From positions 65,497,587-65,561,586 of the forward strand of contig NC_088797.1 of NCBI RefSeq assembly GCF_011386835.1: a stretch of DNA of 64,000 nt, given 5' to 3'. Every line of letters starts with the position of its first letter. Within the stretch, counting starts at the first letter, position 1. Made by a program: the position numbers and the translations under genes. Of the stretch, positions 10,090 to 21,377 are shown piece after piece. Source of the DNA: Chrysemys picta bellii (taxonomy: Eukaryota > Chordata > Testudines > Emydidae). Under the pieces are notes generated by a model. It was not told the origin of the DNA, did no database searches, and was given only the letters and a program-made list of their open reading frames with translations.

Positions 10090-13000
10090 CATGCAGCACA
10101 TGAACGTAACAATCTGCTCCGGTAAGGGCCAATGGCAGATTGTTTCCCCATTGGAGCAAAGCGGCAGAGAGGGAGGGAGTTGTGACTCTAGGAGCTCCTT
10201 CCCGGAACAGCTCCTTACTGTGGCCACGTTTCAGTCTCACCCTTAGCATGTTTCCTGAGCCTCAGGACTCTGCTTTCCCCAATTACAAAGAACCAGAACT
10301 TCCGCAGCTGTTCATAGCTTGTGAAATTCAATCCTTGTTCTGAAGTTCATGATGTCACAATTTTTGCATGAAAGTAGCACAGGAAACAGACCTGGATCCT
10401 GCCCCCGTAACTTGAGGAGGAGTTTAGCTTTAAACAAAGACTTTGGGGCAGTGGAAAGTGAGGGTAACAAGTTTGAAACTGAGGGCAAAATTTCTTGTTG
10501 GTGGCGCTTTAAAGTGACAGTAGATAAGCCAGCTGGTTTCCCACTAGTACACCCAAAGTATTACGGCACACTGTGGCTATACGCAAACCCCAGTATTAAC
10601 CTAGCTAAACTACTCATAGAAGCACCTGGTGCAGTAGCCTTACTGTCCTATGATCAGGTAACTGTTACCCATGTCAGCTGATGGGACCAGGAAATGAAGC
10701 TCAGCACTCCTGTTGTTCACAGCCATGAGTTGTGTTGGGGTGGGGACCAAGCTATATGGAGCAGCAGATCAGAAAGTAACCTCACTACAAGCAAACTGAA
10801 TATAAAGGTAAGATGTAAGCCAGCTTCCATGTGGCCAAACCCCATATGAATTTTGTGATGGGGAAATGTTAGAGGATTAGAGTTTGGAGGCTTATCTGAA
10901 TTATCCAAACCTTTAAAAAAAATCCCACTAGGCTACACATCTTTCTAACCTGCACAGTCCCCCTTCACCTCTGTCTGATAACTTCTTGCCAGGAAGGACC
11001 AGCAACCTCCAGAGTCTCTCATATATGGACCACTCACCCATCAGGTGTCTAAAGGGTGCTGCCCCTAAAATCTGGATTCCACCCTCCTCCCCCTGCCACA
11101 CACCCACTGCAACAGTCAGCAACACACTGGGCCACTCTTGCTTGCCTTCCTACTGAGAAGATGCCTCTAGTAACTATCCTGACCACGGGCTCCACCCGCT
11201 AAGTACCAGAACCATGATATCACTCAAACCAAAGGGAGAAAGGAACATAGTGTTTCTGGGTCACCCTGACAGTGCAAAATTTTTACATGGAATTTTTCAT
11301 TGGAGGGGGAGAAAAAGTCAGCGTTTGAAAAGATGTTTCCGTTTGGCACACACTTTCTCCAACTCCAGACACAAGCATGATTGTCAATTTTCCATACACC
11401 ACTTTCTCTCTGTATCTTGCATCAATTTTCTTTCATAGGCACTCATGCAGCAGCTCTATTTGGTGTGATCTAGGGCGAGGTCCCCCATTTACCATACTAA
11501 GGTAGTGCCCTGGATGTTCACTCCTATTCTGTCATCACATGCCAGCTATGGATGTGCTTATTTCCTCCAGGTCCTTCCCTCTGGTTTCACTTCCCCCAGG
11601 AACTAACCGTTTGAAAAGCCAACAAATCCTAAAATCCTGAAAACACTTGAGAATCAAGCTGATCTTGGGCACCAAAAGCAAACAGTAGCCAGAAAGTTTT
11701 ATTCTCCCGTATTGTCAAGAGAACAGATTCTTGAAAGAAGCGTGTTTCTGTGTACATGCGAATTCTCTCTCATCAGGGTGCCAGCTAACTTCTAAATATT
11801 GAAGGATTCTTTCAGAAGCCATTGTCTTCGTTTACACTTCAGCTGCCGCTTACATTAATTACCCTGTAATCTGCCCATAAGTGACTTTCTTCCCATTTTT
11901 AATGGGAGCTAAGTGGGTTAGGGAGTAGCTTAATCCTGGGGGTAGCAAAATTCCAAATGAAAATTATTCTGTTTTGCGAGGGTTTTTTCTACTTTAAATA
12001 TTTGGCTTTAACTTTCTCATAAAACTAGACATTCTAAAAAACAAAAACAAAACAAAACAAAAACCACCCAGAGCATGGATACCCAGTATGGTGGGGAAAG
12101 GAAAAACTCCCACCGGCTTCAGCAGTCATACCTCTCAAGCTTTGCTCACCAGCTCTAACATAAGTGGGTTTGGGTGGGGTCATTGTGGGTTGAAGACTTC
12201 TGTGCCAAACTAGTGTTGGTAACTCAGTAAGTGTCAGTCTTTCTGCTGGGTAAGCATTTCAGCATGATATTGGATATGGGGGGTGCCCTTTTCACTGTGA
12301 CGTAAAACGAGCAGCACTTTTCACTAGAGATGGGTTGTAAAACCCCAAAGCCCTTCTCAAATTTATCAGATTGATCCTCCTTTTGGGCCAAGATCGCACA
12401 GACTCTGCCTCGTGCCCAGGTACAGCAGGGGGCAGAAAGCACCTTGCTCCTTCTCACTTTTGATTCTGTACAGACCTAAGCATGACTTAGCCCTCTGGAT
12501 TTAACCCTTTAGTTACAGCTGGGTATGGAATTCTTCACTTGGCCTAAGTGGTGCTGATACAAAATAGCTTCACCATTTGCCAGTGAAGGAGGCAGAGTGT
12601 TCGTTTTTGCAGTGTTGAGTTTAGAAAGCATTTAGGGATCCTTCCAGATGCGATGCTGCAATGTATAAGCCATAATTTCATCATTATTTTATTTGGGATA
12701 TGTAGCAATAAGTTGGCATCTGATAAAAGGGAATCTCGTTTGTAAATGAAACAGCTGAGACTAGCCAGTAGCTGAACGCTTTCTATGAAGAAGCACATGT
12801 TCCCAGCAAAACTCTTTAAAGAAGTTACCAGAAGAGGATTTGAAGGAAAGAAAGCCACATGATTATTAGTGAACCACTGACATTAGTTGGAAATAACAGA
12901 ATTCATTGTTACATTTTTTTGTTGTTCTGAAAGCACCTAGTAGCTATTTGATTTACATCAGTGATTAACTTCATCCCTATAGTTTCATCACAGAACAGTC

Positions 13001-13150
13001 CTCTTTTTGGACTTGAACAGTAGCCATTGGATCTGGAGTCGGGTGCGGAGGGTGAGGTACTTGCTTACTTCTCTCATGTGGCATGGGTATTAGCCTTTAG
13101 TTAACTCTGGCCCGTATCAGGGACTGGGGCCAGGAAATAAAGCTCAGGGT
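10090..13150. other. Non-coding stretch, no gene recognised
   Basis: Small ORFs of 60-110 codons (for example 10349-10681 and, antisense, 12544-12858) show no domain. A (CAAAA)n-like simple repeat occupies about 12037-12064. No promoter, RNA gene or clear transposon was recognised. Confidence 0.5.
12037..12064. repeat. (CAAAA)n simple repeat
   Basis: A run of aaaac/aaaaac units within an A-rich stretch. Confidence 0.75.
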
Positions 13151-13151
13151 T

Positions 13152-13239
13152 GAGATTTTCAAAGCCAACTAAAGGATTTAAACACATTCATCTCAATGGC
13201 AGTTGTGTGGCTAAATGCCGTAGTCATCTTTGAAAATAC
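13152..13239. repeat. Ancient inverted-repeat element, GATTTTCAAAG termini
   Basis: Left end GAGATTTTCAAAG and right end CTTTGAAAATAC are inverted copies about 88 bp apart. The centre (catctcaatggcagttg) is also partly palindromic. This is a small non-autonomous element of DNA-transposon layout. No target-site duplication could be defined. Confidence 0.5.
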
Positions 13240-13273
13240 TAACCCAGAACCATGCCTTTACTGTAGGGACAAA

Positions 13274-13363
13274 GGCCCAGCTCCTCAAAGGCATTTAGTC
13301 TCATGACTTCCCCCTAAGCTGGTGTTGAAGTTAGCAGCCTAAATACCTTTGGGAATCTAGGCC
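13274..13363. repeat. Ancient inverted-repeat element, GGCCCAGMTCCTCAAAGG termini
   Basis: GGCCCAGCTCCTCAAAGG at the left pairs with CCTTTGGGAATCTAGGCC at the right, giving about 25 bp of imperfect terminal inverted repeat over a 90-bp unit. It lies about 30 bp from the previous element of the same general architecture but with different ends. A half-copy appears again at about 62808-62850. Confidence 0.55.
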
Positions 13364-14905
13364 AAATTTCCTAAAGCTGATTTTAACAAAACAAAAACAC
13401 GTAGCCTGGTAGCCATGATGAATTTCAGTAAAAAGTTGGGAGGACAGTTGATTAGATTTTCCCGTAGTTGGACTATTTTCATACAAAATGCTCTCCAGTT
13501 TTTTGAACACAGTTTCCCCAGAAGAAATACAGTGGGTCTAAAATTCACATAATGATAAATCCATGAGTCTAATACTTGGTATTTCAGATTTGCTTACTTC
13601 CTTAAGTTAATGTGACTTCAACATGTTTCCAGTTCTTTAAACCTGAACTGATAGTCACACTTTAAAAGGTGATGATTTGCAAATGATGATTTCCTGCCTA
13701 CAGTGCACTATGTATGTACAGCTGAATGTCCATCAAGGTGCCACTAGATGCCATTACAGTGTAACAGGTATCATTCAAAATGCAGTCTGACAGCATTTCA
13801 GTCAGGGCACTTTTCAGCACCAGACATCAAATATGTACATCATATACCCAGAACATGTTCTTCTCATGAGAAGAACACTAAGTAGGTTAGACCTAGGGCC
13901 TTGTGAATAGAACTTATAGACTACACTCTGGAAGTCCTGAGTTCCAGAAATGATGCTCCTGGACTCTAACACTCCATTGACAGTGCAGATCTCAACCTTC
14001 AATGTAGTGTAGCCCCTCTGTGGTTCCCCTCTGTGCTCAGTCTAGATGATGAGTCTGGGACAGTCTTCAGCTATAGAGGCAAGTGCTTTAGTTCAAGCTG
14101 TAGAGACTCTCATGTTTATAGCTGTGGAGGTTCTCGTTTGGTCGTGGGTGTTGTCCAAGATGGTGCTCTAATATAAACAAGAGCTTGACCACAGCAGCTC
14201 AAATCCTGGACCTCAGATGGTTGGGAAGAGCTTCCTCTGTCAACTTGCTGGTTAGTGTGTAATGTTCCCTCCTCCGTGAAAATAGGAGTCTGTTGCAGCC
14301 CTGGCTACAGAGCCTGACTCATGCTTAGGGATGTCCCCGGCTTGATCCCTAGTGTCTGCCTACATGGCAACTCTCACGCTAGCAAGTCCACCCTGCCCCC
14401 AGCTGAGGATTTAGATTCATAGCTCACATTGGACAGTGCCTTCTTCGTAGCATGGAAAGCACAGCAATTACGGCTGCCGTTACATGAGCCAGGGATGTGG
14501 CGTTTGGCGTGAGGGAAATGGTGGCTCATAATAAATGAGAGGATGAAAACCTTGACCTGCCACTTAGATTGGATAAATACATACTTTAGTCTCAGTTGTG
14601 GAGAGGTTAGGGCCTGCTTGTTATACATCTTTTTGCCAGTGCTAATTGGACATGGAAAAACCTACGTTGGAATGACAGGAGCCCTTTTGTCACAAAAATA
14701 GGCAGAAGGAAACATGGCGAGATTGTTCTCTGAGCAGTCTGGTGCAATGACTCTGCAATCCTGCCGTCTAGCTATCAGAGCAAGACTGTCCAGCCCTGCA
14801 TGGATGCCCCAGGGGAGGAGAAGGCACCTCAAGCTCAGGGACTGCCTACAGTGGTACGACAGAGCTCCCCTGAGTGCAAGACTGTCTGAGATTATTGCTG
14901 CTGAA
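13364..14905. other. Non-coding stretch, no gene recognised
   Basis: Only short ORFs without domains are present (for example 84 antisense codons at 14374-14628). No recognisable repeat or RNA. Confidence 0.5.
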
Positions 14906-14910
14906 ATTGA

Positions 14911-15118
14911 AGCCCCATTGTGCTAGGCGCTGTACAGGCACACAGAGATTGAAGTCCCTGCCCCCAAAGAACTCATAGCCCAAATAGACAGGACAGATTT
15001 TGGGAGGGAGGAGAGATAATCCCCATTTTACAGATGGGGAGTTGTGACAGTGAGACCCCACTGCACATCTGTGATGGAATTGAACCATATTTCCTGAATC
15101 CTAGCCCAGTGCTTTAAT
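14911..15118 (+). repeat. MIR/L2-type interspersed repeat
   Basis: 'cattgtgctaggcgctgtac', 'agtccctgcccccaaagaac' and 'ccccattttacagatgggg' occur in the order seen in a very common sauropsid MIR-like repeat, ending with a degenerate 'tgatggaattgaacc' and 'cctagcccagtgctttaat'. Related partial copies lie at 23628-23700, 24219-24310 and 26640-26710. Confidence 0.6.
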
Positions 15119-15199
15119 CACAAATTCAGCGTTCTGTCGGATCTACTTCCACTCCCATTGAGTTTAATGGGAGTTTTGTCACTGTGAAAGGAGGATTGG

Positions 15200-15620
15200 G
15201 ACCATAAGAAGGTATATTAGAGCTCTAAGTATTATTAATAGCCTTGTCCCACCACCAATCAGGTAAAAGCTCTAATTACAAACACCAAGTTAAATAATTA
15301 CTGGCTATTTACTAAGAATTGATGAAAATGAATAAATATTTTTGGAAATCACTTAGTGTTTAAATTACTCACACTAAATTAATACAAATATTTCTAAGTA
15401 AAGAGAATAGTCATAGAAAAGTACATTATTCAGTAAAAGAATTCATTAGTATTTAATTACAAGAAATGGCATCAATTATTAAACATTACTACAACTTGCT
15501 TGGAAAATTGATACATTCTTCTCACCACTATTAATAACTTCAATTACCAATGTGATGTACCAGTAACTCTTTTTCTTTGGGTGCTAATTTTCATATAGTG
15601 TCTATAATACAGTATTATGT
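15200..15620. other. AT-rich stretch with TAATTA-type motifs, possible conserved non-coding DNA
   Basis: This block is markedly AT-rich and contains repeated homeodomain-like cores (TAATTA, TTAATA, ATTACT) with no repeat family or ORF. Such blocks are often enhancers near developmental genes, but composition alone cannot prove that. The stretch continues without features to about 16040. Confidence 0.2.
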
Positions 15621-16042
15621 TTGCTAGCCTTAAACATTTTTGCTTTGAGTTTCACTCTAGTGCAGATTACCTTAATTTTCCACAGTTTATTTCCTAGTTG
15701 AAATACACGCTCTGGGTGTCTCTTAATCAGTTAAGATCAGGCTCAGGATGGCTGGTGTGTTTCTTGTAGCACAATATACACTCCTCCAGAGTTTTCTAAA
15801 TCATAACCAAAGAATGAAGACTCATTTAGGCCTGCATTCCCCCTGCCACTCTTTTTCATGTTCTTTCATGTTGTCACTAGAACACTCTTAATAGTGGCTT
15901 GTTTGCCACTACCTCCATCTCACTAACCCTTAACAGATAAGAGATCTTGCATTCTCTGGACAATGGAAAGCTACAGCCTCAGCTGTCAAATACTTTTACA
16001 TGTAAAACAAATGCAGAATCTGAACACTGTGATGTTGTGCCT

Positions 16043-16282
16043 GGGTATGTCTACACAGGGATAAAAATCCCTTGCTGACCTCAGGCTTGCATGGCTTGGG
16101 ACCGGAGGCTGAAAAATCGCTGTATAGATGTTTGGGCTGGAACCCAAGGTCTGGGACCCTCCACTCTTGCAGGGTCCCAGAGCTCGGGCTCCAGCCAAAG
16201 CCTGAATACTTGCATAGTAATTTTTTCCCCTGACCCAGGCCAGCCTCGGCTATGTCATGGATGTTTTATCCCTGAGTAGATA
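16043..16282. mobile_element. MITE with GGGTATGTCTACAC terminus, right end incomplete
   Basis: The left end GGGTATGTCTACACAGGGAT pairs with the inverted right end, which reads TTTTATCCCTGAGTAGATA before the sequence changes abruptly. The terminal bases needed to complete the inverted repeat are absent. Internally, 'tgggaccctccactcttgca' and 'gggtcccagagctcggg' form a second palindrome. The terminus resembles the Harbinger-type ends at 8982 and 52197, but the left flank lacks a clear TWA duplication. The break coincides with the start of the R2-like element. Confidence 0.65.
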
Positions 16283-17780
16283 ATGCTTGACGTCACCAGC
16301 CAAGCCGCCGAGTGGATGGGCCTCTGCTTCAACCCCAAAAAGTGCGCCTCCCTCCACATTGATGGTGGCGTAGGAACTGGTCCGGCCGTCATGGTTCCTG
16401 ATCCAGGGGGAGCCCATGGCCTCCCTCGAAGAGGGAGAGGTATACCAACACCTCGGCACATCCACAGGACTCCGCGTCCGACAGACCCCCGAAGACACCA
16501 TCGCAGAGATCCTGCGAGACGTGGCCCAAATTGACTCCTCCGTGCTCGCCCCCTGGCAAAAGATCAACGCCCTCAATACTTTCCTGATCCCCGCATCTCC
16601 TTTGTCCTCAGGGGATCGGCCATAGCCAAGGTGCCCCTGAACAAGGCCGACAGTACCATCAGGCAGTGGTGAGGAAATGGCTCTACCTTCCCCAGAGGGC
16701 CAGCACCAACATCATCTACATTTCCCACAGGCAGGGTGGTGCCAACGTACCTCGGATGGGTGACCTGTGCAACGTGGCAGTGATGACCCATGCTTTCCGC
16801 CTCCTGACGTGCCCCAACCCGATGGTGAGGAGCATCGCGCAGGAAGCCGTACGGGACGTGGTCAGGAAACGCATCGCCAGGGCCCCCTCCGAGCAGGACA
16901 TCGCCACTTACCTCAGCGGCTCCCTGGAGGCTGAGTTTGGGAGAGAGGGGGGAGACCTGTCCTCTCTCTGGTCCCACACCCGCAACGCCTTGAGACGCCT
17001 AGAAAAGAGGATCAGCTGCTGCTGGAAGTGGTGCGAGGAGCGCCGGGAGCTACTGGTGCCACGCATAAAGACCCCAGACCACACCATCATCACCCCGACC
17101 GCCAGAACAAGCAAGTGGGACGCCAGCAACCACTTCCTCCCTGGGGGCAGCTTCACCAGGTTCGCTGACTGGCGGTTCGTCCACAGGGCCCGACTCAACT
17201 GCGTTCCCCTCAACGGAGCCATCCGCCACGGCAACCAGGACAAGCGCTGCAGGAAGTTCAGCTACTCAAACGAGACCCTGCCCCATGTCCTGTGTGGATG
17301 CAAACAGCACTCCGGAGCCTGGCGGCATCACCACAATGCCATCCAGAACTGGCTGGTGAAAGCCATCCCGCCATCCCTGTGGAAGATCACCCTCGACTTG
17401 GCCATCCCTGGGACAGACAGCAGACTGCGACCCGACATCGTCGTGACAGACGCAGAAAAGAAGAAGTACTCATGGTAGACGTCACAGTGCCATTTGAAAA
17501 CAGGTCACCAGCCTTCCACGAGGCCCGAGCACAGAAGGTGTTGAAGTACACCCCACTGGCCGAGACCCTGAGAACCCAGGGCTATGAGGTCCAGATACAC
17601 ACCCTGATCATGTGAGCGCTGGGCTCGTGGAACCCCCACAACGAGCCAGTTCTGAGAGCGTGCAGATTCGGTCGACGCTACGCCTGGCTCATGAGACAGC
17701 TCATGGTGTCCGATACCATCAGGTAGTCCAGAGACATTTATACAGAACACATCACAGGACACCATCAATACTACATTTAA
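16283..17780 (+). pseudogene. R2-like ORF: RT thumb, zinc finger and restriction-like endonuclease (broken)
   Basis: The reading starts just after where the RT catalytic box would lie (AEWMGLCFNPKKCASLHI at 16310-16363) and shifts frame four times: near 16380-16415, 16590, 16655 and 17460. The longest open part (16666-17478) contains the R2-like block with CRK.......ETLPHVLCGC, where the second zinc ligand of the usual CxxC is phenylalanine, then H and N of 'HHHNAI'. The endonuclease motif LRPDIVV (about 17426-17446) precedes the last frameshift and VDVTVPFEN (about 17472-17498) follows it. The C-terminal tail continues through a TGA (17613-17615) and a TAG (17724-17726) to SRDIYTEHITGHHQY and a TAA at 17778-17780, a tail I associate with R2-clade proteins. 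It cannot make a functional protein. Confidence 0.75.
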
Positions 17781-18122
17781 TAATTGAGACCACCAACTCA
17801 ATTTCCCTGAGAAAGAAATAACCCACTTTCTTCCCTGACGAACCAAGGGATGCACCCCACCCATGTACTTATTCACTACACCGATACTGACTTGGACTCT
17901 TTATACATTCCATGGGTGGCGTACTTATCCACTGACACTTTAAAAACTCTTGCATCCCAATCTGGGTCTATGCTGGTTATGCGATATGTATGTATCTCTT
18001 CATCCTTGCAACCGATACCTGTAATCCCTCATAACTCAAGCCTGACCCCAGATGTACAGTACTTTCCCTCTTAACTTGTGTATATTTAATTTTAAACATT
18101 AACTTTAATAAAAATGTTATAC
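16283..18122 (+). mobile_element. R2-like non-LTR retrotransposon, 5'-truncated copy
   Basis: Coding remnants cover the end of the RT, a zinc finger and a restriction-like endonuclease, followed by a 3' UTR of roughly 340 bp ending in an A-rich stretch near 18105-18122 (taataaaaatgtt). Everything upstream of the RT thumb, including the catalytic RT box, is missing, which fits incomplete target-primed reverse transcription. R2 elements normally insert at one site in 28S rDNA; no 28S sequence is recognisable on either side, and the 5' side is a MITE. The GC content is much higher than that of the flanks. The exact 3' boundary and target-site duplication could not be fixed. Confidence 0.75.
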
Positions 18123-19080
18123 CTTCTGTGACCAGATAGCATTTCAGAGGATTTTACCTAGTGGATCCTGGCTTGCTGTACGAACAGGCACAACCACAAT
18201 CAATCATTGACCGGTACACTGGAAATATACCACGCTCTCAAACAGTTGTAAAAACCTTTGGTGCTTCTCTCCCCATTTCCCAAACTGTGTATATGGCCTG
18301 CCACAAATATATGCAGCAACCCATAAAGGGCTTCAAGCCTGATCTAACCACACAGTTGCAGGTTTCACTGAAGGTGTGACTTTTTTTTTATAAGCCAATT
18401 TAGTTAAGCTGGTACAAACCTCTGTGTGAGACACTAAGGCATTCCAGAACCAGTAAGAACTTGTTTAAACATCTTTTTGCCATATTCATCCCTGAATTCC
18501 TCACTGACTTAATGGGGTAACATCAGGGAGGAATCTGACACCTTATTTCTGGTGAGGGCCATGACCAGTTACAATGGAAACCTATTAAATTAATCAGCTT
18601 TATTTTTTCTTGCATTCTGAGTATAGGGAAGTAAATGCATTGCTTGTGGGAAAGTGTATGCATGCAGCTGGACAATCCTTAGAGACCACTCTAGTTAGCC
18701 ACAGTACAGGAGTGGCAGGAGAGCAACAATGCAAGCTTTCCTGGTCTGGCCTCACCCCTGGCCTCTCATCTCTTGGCATGAGAAGGTAGCTCAGGCTCCA
18801 TCCATACTAGTTCTCTCCCACACTCCTCTGTACAGGCAGCTAGCTAGTTGCAGCAGGGTTTTTTGCATAAGCAATCCTGGACACTGGGTAGAGACTACCA
18901 AATCATGTCCTAGAAGTTAGAGAACAGCCATCGAATGTCAATGACTTTTGCTAATTAACAAATTCTGAATTTCAACTGATGCTATAATAATCTTTTTTGC
19001 ACCAAAATATTATTCTATTAATTGGGATTTGTATAAAAGCTCCAGGAATTTACTGTAATGAGTTGTGGATTGGTGAACAA
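18123..19080. other. Non-coding stretch, no gene recognised
   Basis: AT-rich unique sequence between the R2-like and CR1 elements. No ORF with a recognisable domain; the region up to about 18400 may include degraded repeat sequence. Confidence 0.45.
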
Positions 19081-19338
19081 TATGCATTGATTCATCAGAC
19101 AGCCACACAGATTCAGCAGACAGCGGCACAGGAGCCAGCAAATGGAGCTGTAAACAGGGGAGTTGGAGTGGGACTTTGTAAGGGGAATTTGGGGGAAAGT
19201 CTAGGAGAATCAGGCAGAGGAACAGACAGGCTACTGAAGGGAGTGTGTGGTGCTTTTTGGGGGTTTGTTTTGCTGTGGGTGGTGGTGTTTTGGTTTGGTT
19301 TGGGTTTCCCGGACTAACAGGATTTAGGTGGGAAGGCT

Positions 19339-20421
19339 ATGACAAATATAGAGGCAGCAGTGGTAGTGACCCAAGCAGTGGAAGACACAATGAAGATGAC
19401 TGGATGTGGAAACTGCGGTATGTACATGATCCTGGAGGGGGTACCTGAAAAGAGTTTCGTCTGCATGAAGTGCCACCTGATAGAGCTGATGGAAGAAAAG
19501 ATCCGAGACTGGAGATGCAGGTGGAAACTCTGGTTGAGTTTAGAAGGGGGTTCGAGCAGATGATGGAGCAAAGACATGAGGAGGCTAAAGGGAAAAGCTC
19601 AGACTTGCAGATGGAAGCAGGACCAAAGAACTCTTTGCTGGGTGAGGAAAGTGGACAGTGGAAGCATGTGATTAAGAGAACCAGGCAGAAGAAAAGACGG
19701 GCTAGTGAAGGAGAAATAGAGTTCAGGAACAGGTTTGCGGAGTCGGAAAATGAAGAAGGGGCACAGCAGGTGGTCACTGAAGGTGGGAGGGCAAGGAAGA
19801 AGAGAAGAGCAGCTAGTTCTATAGGAAGAGGGGAAAAGTCAATGGAGATAACACCAAATATGAGCGCCAGGAGGATATGGGATGGGTTGCAGAGGATTGC
19901 AAGGGTGAATAGGAATCGAGAGGACTTGCAGCCAGAGAGAACAGGGGATAGACTGGAGAATCACACCATCACCAGGAAAAGGCAGGTCTACATGATTGGG
20001 GACTCCTTACTGAGGAGAATAGGAGCCTGTAACCAGAGCTGATCCAGAGAACAGAAGGGTGTGCTGTCTGCCGGGTGCTAAGATATGAGATCTGGACTTG
20101 AGGTTGAAGAGGATCCTAACAGGAGCGGGAAAGAATCCACTGATTGTCCTTCATGTGGGAACAAATGATACGGCTAGACTCTCGCTGGAACATATCAAGG
20201 GAGACTATACCAGGCTGGGGAAGACGCTTAAGGAAATCAAGGCTCAGGTGATCTTCAGTGGGATTCTGCCTGTTCCTAGAGAAGGGCAACAAAGGTGTGA
20301 CAAGATTATGACGATCAACAGATGGCTTAGGCAGTGGTGCTATAAGGAGGGCTTTGGGATGGATGGCCACTGGGAGGCATTCATGGACAGAGGACTGTTC
20401 TCTCGGGATGGACTTCACTGA
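19339..20421 (+). pseudogene. CR1 ORF1 (zinc-binding plus SGNH/GDSL esterase-like), frameshifted
   Basis: From an ATG at 19339 the N-terminal part shows C-x2-C-x15-C-x2-C (residues 23-45 of that frame), followed by a charged, helical, coiled-coil-like stretch that shifts frame near 19505. The second frame (to 20042) ends with QVYMIGDSLLRR, the GDS serine block of SGNH hydrolases. After a stop (20040-20042) and a further shift, the third frame carries VLHVGTNDTARL (the GxND block) and ends with RDGLH, the D-x-x-H block. All three catalytic blocks can therefore be seen. Esterase domains in ORF1 are known from CR1/L2-clade LINEs and may help the RNP meet membranes. At least two frameshifts and internal stops make this copy dead. 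Confidence 0.75.
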
Positions 20422-20501
20422 GTAGGGAGGGAAATAGACTTCTAGGATGGAGGCTGGCACAACTGATTGAGAGCTTTAAACTAGGAATTTGGGGGAGATG
20501 G

Positions 20502-21368
20502 TTGGGAGATGTCCAGGTAATCTCCACGCCAGATTTTAACATTGAGAGGGAAGAAAACAAAGTAAGAAAGGATACAGCCATGGGTAGGAGAATGGACATA
20601 ACGAGGAAGGGTAGTGTAGATACCAGTCTAATAGGTGATACTGGCGTTAGAATGTCTGTGCCTAATCGGGTAAAGGATGTCAGTGAAGCCAAACAGCAAA
20701 AATTAAGATGTTTGTACACCAATGCGAGGAGCCTAGGTAACAAAATGGAGGAACTAGAGTTACTGGTGCAGGAAGTGAAACCAGATATTATAAGGATAAC
20801 AGAAACATGGTGGCATAGTAGTCATGACTGGAGTACAGGTATTGAAGGGTATGTGCTGTTTAGGAAAGACAGAAATAAAGCCAAAGGTGGTGGAGTAGCA
20901 TTGTATATCAATGATGAGGTAGACTGTAAAGAAATAAGAAGAGATGGAATGGATAAGACAGAGTCTGTCTGGGCAAAAATCATATTGGGGAAGAAAGCTA
21001 CTAGAGCCTTTCCTGGGATAGTGCTTGGGGTGTGCTACAGATCACCGGGATCTGATTTGGATATGGATAGAGACCTCTTTAATGTTTTCAGTGAAGTAAA
21101 TACTAATGGGAATTGTGTGATCATAGGAGACTTTAACTTCCCAGATATAGACTGGAGGACAAGTGCTAGTAATAATAATAGGGCTCAGATTTTCCTGGAT
21201 GCGATAACTGATGGATTCCTTCACCAAGTAGTTGCTGAACCAACAAGAGGGAATGCCATTTTAGATTTGGTTTTGGTGAGTAGTGAAGACCTCATAGAAG
21301 AAATGGTTGTAGGGGACAACCTTGGTTCGAGCAATCATGACCTAAACCAGCTTAATGGGACTAAATAG
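20502..21368 (+). pseudogene. CR1 ORF2 N-terminal part: APE-type endonuclease, truncated
   Basis: A continuous 288-codon frame. Endonuclease signatures, counted from the 5' end of this frame: YTNAR (N74), ITETWW (E101), VCYRSPGS (Y179-R180), IIGDFNFPDIDW (D210, N212) and GSSNHD (residues 276-280), where the catalytic aspartate of the usual S-D-H is asparagine. APE endonucleases nick the target strand to prime reverse transcription. The frame opens at a non-ATG codon, so the true start is not visible. It ends at a TAG (21366-21368) shortly after the internal deletion junction, so it is separated from the RT. Confidence 0.8.
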
Positions 21369-21377
21369 GGGGGCCCA

